From NCBI GenBank assembly GCA_023245755.1, contig JAHFJQ010000051.1, forward strand, positions 1 to 7,587: DNA of 7,587 bases, in the 5' to 3' direction. The position numbers were made by a program, and so were the translations under genes. Each line of letters opens with the position of its first letter. The stretch's first letter is position 1. The DNA comes from an archaeon. Its GTDB lineage: Archaea; Nanobdellota; Nanobdellia; SCGC-AAA011-G17; GW2011-AR17. This document shows positions 4,997 through 7,587 of the stretch, piece after piece. The notes under the pieces were generated by a model. It ran no database searches and had not been told where the DNA came from. It saw nothing but the letters and a program-made list of their open reading frames with translations.

Positions 4997-5432
4997 AGAA
5001 ACCGTTCTTATTGATACGAATATATTAGTCTATAGTCTTGATAGAAAAAATCAGTTAAAACATAGAATTGCAGAGGAGCTTCTAAATAAGTGCTGGAAAA
5101 GAAAAACCAAGTATGTTATTTCAACACAAAACCTTGCGGAGTTTTTTGTAGTCATGACTAAAAAAGCAAGCCCCCCAATTCCTGATGAAGATGTAGAAGG
5201 AATCATTAATGATATTTTATCTTTTTCAAACTGGAAAGTGTTATCATATAACCCTAAAACACTTTCAAGGGCAATGTCTTTACATAAAAAAACAAAAAAA
5301 CATTTCTGGGATTGTCTTATTGCTGCAACAATGCTAGAGAATGGTATTTTCCAGATCTTGACAGAGAATGTAAGTGATTTTAAAGAAATAGAAGGAATAA
5401 CAGCTGTCAATCCTTTCTTGGAACAGAAATAA
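4980..5432 (+). CDS. vapC: VapC-type PIN-domain ribonuclease toxin
   Basis: A 150-residue protein, the normal length for a VapC toxin. The PIN-domain acidic residues are visible: D12 in VLIDTNILVYSLD, E54 in STQNLAEFF, D111 in HFWDCLIAATMLENG, and a fourth acidic position at E129 and/or D133 in ILTENVSDF; the C-terminus TAVNPFLEQK is also typical. Family members are Mg/Mn-dependent endoribonucleases that cleave tRNA or rRNA and are inhibited by the cognate VapB. All key acids are present, so it should be active; the RNA target cannot be read from the sequence. It is translated from a strong SD within vapB. A short AT-rich, T-run-bearing gap separates it from the convergent propeller gene. Confidence 0.9.
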   Translation: MIENAEETVLIDTNILVYSLDRKNQLKHRIAEELLNKCWKRKTKYVISTQNLAEFFVVMTKKASPPIPDEDVEGIINDILSFSNWKVLSYNPKTLSRAMSLHKKTKKHFWDCLIAATMLENGIFQILTENVSDFKEIEGITAVNPFLEQK

Positions 5433-5453
5433 ATTTTTAAAAAAAGAAAAAAA
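5433..5453. terminator. Bidirectional A/T-run terminator between convergent genes
   Basis: The 21-base gap has TTTTT (5434-5438) for the plus strand and, on the minus strand, two seven-base T-runs (complement of the A-runs at 5439-5445 and 5447-5453). U-runs are enough for archaeal termination, so the gap can end both vapBC and the propeller gene. The minus-strand signal is the stronger one. Confidence 0.5.
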
Positions 5454-7073
5454 TTAATCCTTCATAAAAGGAAGAGAAATTTTCATCCCCCCCTTAAAGA
5501 AAAGGACTTTTATCTTCTTGAAACCCACTCCTTCAATAACAATATCTCCATTAGCAACAGCATCAAGTGCAGCTTTTTTCCTATTCTCTGCATTCTTAAT
5601 GGCATCAACGCTCTCTTGTGAAAGAGAGATTTTTATTGTCGCTTTTTCATAGGCATCAACAACAGTAAAGCTTCCATCTTGAAGAGAAAGACCAAAGCTA
5701 TTAACAGTTCCATCCTCATCAGTAAGGTACACATTGACTTGTTCTCCATCAAAGAAATTTTGGAAGTATTGGTATTCTCCTGCAGAGTCAAACGTGTCCT
5801 TAACATGTTCCTTTTTTACTTGGGCAACAACTTCATCAATGCCTTCACAAAATTCCCAAGCATCACACTCATCAATCCTTGGCCAGTGTTCTTCAATACA
5901 GTTTCTATACTCCTCAAGACAAGTTGGAGCAATTTGCACAGTGGTATCTGGTTCACCAAGAAGGACACAACCATACCCTTCTATACATCCGGTAGTCTCA
6001 TCATAGAGTATTGCATAAGGCTGGCCATTAGCTAAGCAAGTGTTTTCTACTTCTGGACAATCGGTAGGTTCACCTGTACGCAGAATAGTTCCTTCATCTC
6101 CTACTGCCCATCCCACATCCCCTACAAACATGACATCACGCATAAAGGAAACATCAAGCAGTTCTAAGCTGCCAACAGTAATATCTGTAGGATCAATAAG
6201 CCAGTTCTCTCCTCCATCATCAGTATGACGGAGTGTAGACTGCCCAGTAAACCAAATATGTTCTTCATCTTTTGCGGCAATACTATTCAGACTAGAAACA
6301 GTAAATCCTGTATTTATGGGGTCTCCCCAGTTTTCTCCTCCATCGCTACTATGATAGACAAATTCACCAGATCCAGTAATCCAGCAGTCATCCATACTAA
6401 AACAAGAGATTTCACTCAAACCAACAGGAATATCATATCGGTAGAGTATACCTAAATTTTCAAATGTTTCTCCATCATCAGTTCGAAGAATACTTCCTCC
6501 ACTTCCAAGTACATATCCATGCTCTTCATCAATAAAAAAGGAAGCCGCAAGGCTATCTTCTAGCTCAGAGTCTAATGCAATCCATGTATCTCCTCCATTT
6601 GTTGTTTTGAGAATACTCCCATATAATCTTCCAGAAGGATCAAGTTCTCCAGCTGCACCAACAACATAGACCGTATTACTATTAGGCAGACAAGAAACAT
6701 CATTAAAACTCGTTTCAAAGGGAGTTGTTTGTTCTACCCAGGTTTCTCCACCATTGGTAGTATGAAGGATAACATTTGACCCAACAGCCCATCCATGGCT
6801 TGCGTCTGCAAAACAAACATCAGAGAGAGATTCAGAAACGGGGGATACTTGAGCACTCCAACTCACGCCACCATCACTACTATGAAGAATAGTTGAAGTG
6901 GATGGAATAATTGATCCTCCAACTGCCCAGCCTTCACGTTCATTTGCAAACCATACAGCAAATAAAGGTTCATCTGTTCCAGACTCTTGTTGGTACCAAT
7001 CTTCTGCAGCAACACAAGAAGCAAAAAGAAGTACGACTAACACAAATGATAAGATAAAGTAAACGCCTCTCAT
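5454..7073 (-). CDS. Secreted seven-bladed Ycf48/BNR-type beta-propeller protein
   Basis: A 539-residue protein with an N-terminal signal peptide (hydrophobic residues 5-19, likely cut after VAA at 23). Residues about 25-333 hold seven blade repeats, each with a WAVG-type strand (W49, W95, Y136, Y187, W231, W274, W322). Six carry Asp-box turns spaced 40-52 residues apart: SSDGGVSW 65, TTNGGETW 105, TTNGGDTW 157, a degenerate TDDGETF 198, SSDGGENW 242 and DDGGENW 285. This matches Ycf48-like/BNR propellers. Residues 339-409 contain eight cysteines (339, 346, 363, 369, 385, 392, 403, 409), suggesting disulfides outside the cell. Residues about 435-535 form a separate alpha/beta domain (VNVYLTDEDGTV, IKISLSQESVDAI, ANGDIVIEGVGFKKIK), with a faint likeness to SCP2-type folds that I would not rely on. 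Ycf48-like propellers often act as extracellular binding or assembly factors; no ligand can be named. A TATA box 27 bases upstream of the ATG supports the start. Confidence 0.85.
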   Translation of the reverse strand: MRGVYFILSFVLVVLLFASCVAAEDWYQQESGTDEPLFAVWFANEREGWAVGGSIIPSTSTILHSSDGGVSWSAQVSPVSESLSDVCFADASHGWAVGSNVILHTTNGGETWVEQTTPFETSFNDVSCLPNSNTVYVVGAAGELDPSGRLYGSILKTTNGGDTWIALDSELEDSLAASFFIDEEHGYVLGSGGSILRTDDGETFENLGILYRYDIPVGLSEISCFSMDDCWITGSGEFVYHSSDGGENWGDPINTGFTVSSLNSIAAKDEEHIWFTGQSTLRHTDDGGENWLIDPTDITVGSLELLDVSFMRDVMFVGDVGWAVGDEGTILRTGEPTDCPEVENTCLANGQPYAILYDETTGCIEGYGCVLLGEPDTTVQIAPTCLEEYRNCIEEHWPRIDECDAWEFCEGIDEVVAQVKKEHVKDTFDSAGEYQYFQNFFDGEQVNVYLTDEDGTVNSFGLSLQDGSFTVVDAYEKATIKISLSQESVDAIKNAENRKKAALDAVANGDIVIEGVGFKKIKVLFFKGGMKISLPFMKD

Positions 7074-7096
7074 ACAAAAGAAGAAGACAAAGATCT

Positions 7097-7104
7097 ATTT
7101 TAAA
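7097..7104 (-). promoter_or_regulatory. TATA box of the propeller gene
   Basis: On the minus strand TTTAAAAT is centred 27.5 bases upstream of the ATG at 7073, predicting a leaderless or nearly leaderless mRNA. It lies just to one side of the central palindrome. Confidence 0.6.
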
Positions 7105-7105
7105 C

Positions 7106-7117
7106 TTTGTATACAAA
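7106..7117. promoter_or_regulatory. Perfect 12-bp palindrome at the centre of the second divergent spacer
   Basis: TTTGTATACAAA is self-complementary. Its centre (7111.5) is exactly midway between the two start codons (7073 and 7150), and it fills the space between the two TATA boxes, where TFB recognition elements (BRE) for both promoters would lie. A dimer bound here could block or recruit factors at both promoters (inference). Confidence 0.55.
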
Positions 7118-7119
7118 TA

Positions 7120-7127
7120 TTTTTAAA
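7120..7127 (+). promoter_or_regulatory. TATA box of the 86-residue protein gene
   Basis: TTTTTAAA is centred 26.5 bases upstream of the ATG at 7150, again at leaderless distance. No SD precedes the ATG. Confidence 0.6.
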
Positions 7128-7149
7128 GAAGTAGGGAAATAATTCCGTT

Positions 7150-7410
7150 ATGGTTGGTTATGAAATAACTTCTGCACATACAGATCGTGTTCTTGCATAT
7201 ATGCGCCAGCAAGCAAAAGATCATGGGATAAGAGAGTTTGATCCCGCAGGAGATAGTTTTCTTGCATATGTAAAACATGATTGGAATGATGCAGGTCTAG
7301 GCTCATGGAACTGTCAAACAGTGCAAGCTCCCTTATGGGAAGTAATGCACAGGTTAAGAAGCCAAGGACTTCTTGAGCGTATAGAGTCTTACTACAGAAT
7401 AAAAGAATAA
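7150..7410 (+). CDS. Small protein of unknown function
   Basis: An 86-residue protein beginning MVGYEITSAHTDRVLAYMRQ. It is soluble and charged, with no signal peptide or membrane segment. The N-terminal part is helical (DRVLAYMRQQAKDHG), the middle is acidic and aromatic (FLAYVKHDWNDAGLGSWNC), and the end (LWEVMHRLRSQGLLERIESY) has the helix-then-strand look of the recognition part of a winged-helix domain. That resemblance is weak and I do not assign a function. Its own leaderless-type promoter supports it being a real gene. It is divergent from the propeller gene across a palindromic spacer, so the two are probably regulated together, and it converges on mscL with only five bases between stop codons. 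Confidence 0.65.
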   Translation: MVGYEITSAHTDRVLAYMRQQAKDHGIREFDPAGDSFLAYVKHDWNDAGLGSWNCQTVQAPLWEVMHRLRSQGLLERIESYYRIKE

Positions 7411-7415
7411 CAACA

Positions 7416-7587
7416 TTATTTTTTCGCAACTTTTTCTTCTTTCATGACTTTCTTTGCAATCATAAAGACAACAAAAGCAACAATAACAAAATTAATGACT
7501 TGTGCTAAGAATGCTCCCCAACCAATAACGATCGGTCCAACACTAAATGTTGCAGTTTGCCAAGCTCCATTAGGAAGAAAAGGTGTA
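7416..7587 (-). CDS. mscL: Large-conductance mechanosensitive channel MscL, C-terminal part only
   Basis: The reverse strand from the window edge encodes 56 residues and a TAA stop. The visible part starts with an extracellular loop (TPFLPNGAWQTATFSVGPIV), then WGAFLAQVINFVIVAFVVFMI, the second transmembrane helix of MscL with the conserved (V/I)NF(x)IVAF pattern, and ends in a short basic cytoplasmic tail (KKVMKEEKVAKK). MscL forms a homopentameric pore that opens under membrane tension to release solutes on osmotic downshock. The tail is shorter than in the E. coli protein and lacks its long C-terminal helical bundle segment. The first transmembrane helix and start codon lie beyond the window, so the promoter cannot be judged. 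Confidence 0.88.
   Translation of the reverse strand, partial: TPFLPNGAWQTATFSVGPIVIGWGAFLAQVINFVIVAFVVFMIAKKVMKEEKVAKK
7419..7424 (+). terminator. T-run after the 86-residue protein gene
   Basis: Six T residues, preceded by TTA, start eight bases beyond the TAA stop. They could act as an archaeal U-run terminator. They are also the terminal lysine codons of the opposing mscL gene. Confidence 0.35.

Noticed and set aside
5679..6455. Plus-strand reading frames opposite the propeller gene
   Set aside because: They are antisense to a gene with a signal peptide and regular Asp-box repeats; their Ser/Pro/Thr-rich sequences are the expected shadow of the opposite strand.
7148..7429. Minus-strand 93-codon frame opposite the 86-residue gene
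   Set aside because: It overlaps the 3' end of mscL in another frame and has no promoter-like context, whereas the plus-strand gene has a TATA box at leaderless distance.
1..7587. CRISPR array, insertion sequence or integrated element
   Set aside because: No regularly spaced repeats, terminal inverted repeats, transposase, integrase or phage genes were seen. The VapBC pair next to a tRNA gene hinted at an island, but no direct repeat of the tRNA 3' end was found.

Overview
The window looks archaeal, and probably comes from a small-genome DPANN-type lineage (lineage is inference). The evidence is: a tRNA gene with a short anticodon-loop intron set in a bulge-helix-bulge fold and no encoded CCA; an AbrB-PhoU fusion regulator of the archaeal type; an archaeal-style VapBC pair; and AT-rich TATA-like boxes about 25-28 bases upstream of the start codons of genes that head transcription units, which implies leaderless mRNAs. 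Genes inside the units carry Shine-Dalgarno (SD) sequences instead. The DNA is AT-rich throughout and nothing looks like an insertion sequence, phage or CRISPR array.

Layout. (1) 1-1016 (+): the 3' part of an unrecognised single-pass membrane protein. (2) 1013-1921 (-): an AbrB-PhoU transcriptional/phosphate-type regulator, whose stop codon overlaps that of gene 1. (3) 1922-2025: a divergent promoter region with a perfect 12-bp palindrome at its exact centre. (4) 2026-4556 (+): a five-gene cluster with tight spacing. Its first product is a secreted, cysteine-free, beta-rich protein ending in an aromatic residue like an outer-membrane beta-barrel. The next four are small proteins of unknown function, one with a signal or lipoprotein-like N-terminus. 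(5) 4592-4676 (+): tRNA-Ala(GGC) with a 13-nt intron. (6) 4754-5432 (+): VapB antitoxin and VapC PIN-domain toxin, overlapping by 17 bases. (7) 5454-7073 (-): a secreted seven-bladed Ycf48/BNR-type propeller protein with a cysteine-rich linker and a C-terminal domain. (8) 7074-7149: a second divergent promoter region, again with a perfect 12-bp palindrome at its exact centre. (9) 7150-7410 (+): a small unknown protein. (10) 7416-7587 (-): the C-terminal part of an MscL mechanosensitive channel, running off the window.

How the parts may fit together (inference). The PhoU-like regulator is transcribed divergently from the cluster headed by the beta-barrel-like secreted protein, so it may regulate itself and that cluster through the shared spacer. 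The cluster, the propeller protein, the partial membrane protein and MscL all concern the cell envelope. VapBC is a self-contained toxin-antitoxin module next to the tRNA gene. The most unusual observations are the midpoint palindromes in both divergent promoter regions, the outer-membrane-protein look of the 340-residue protein in an otherwise archaeal setting, and the very short tRNA intron.
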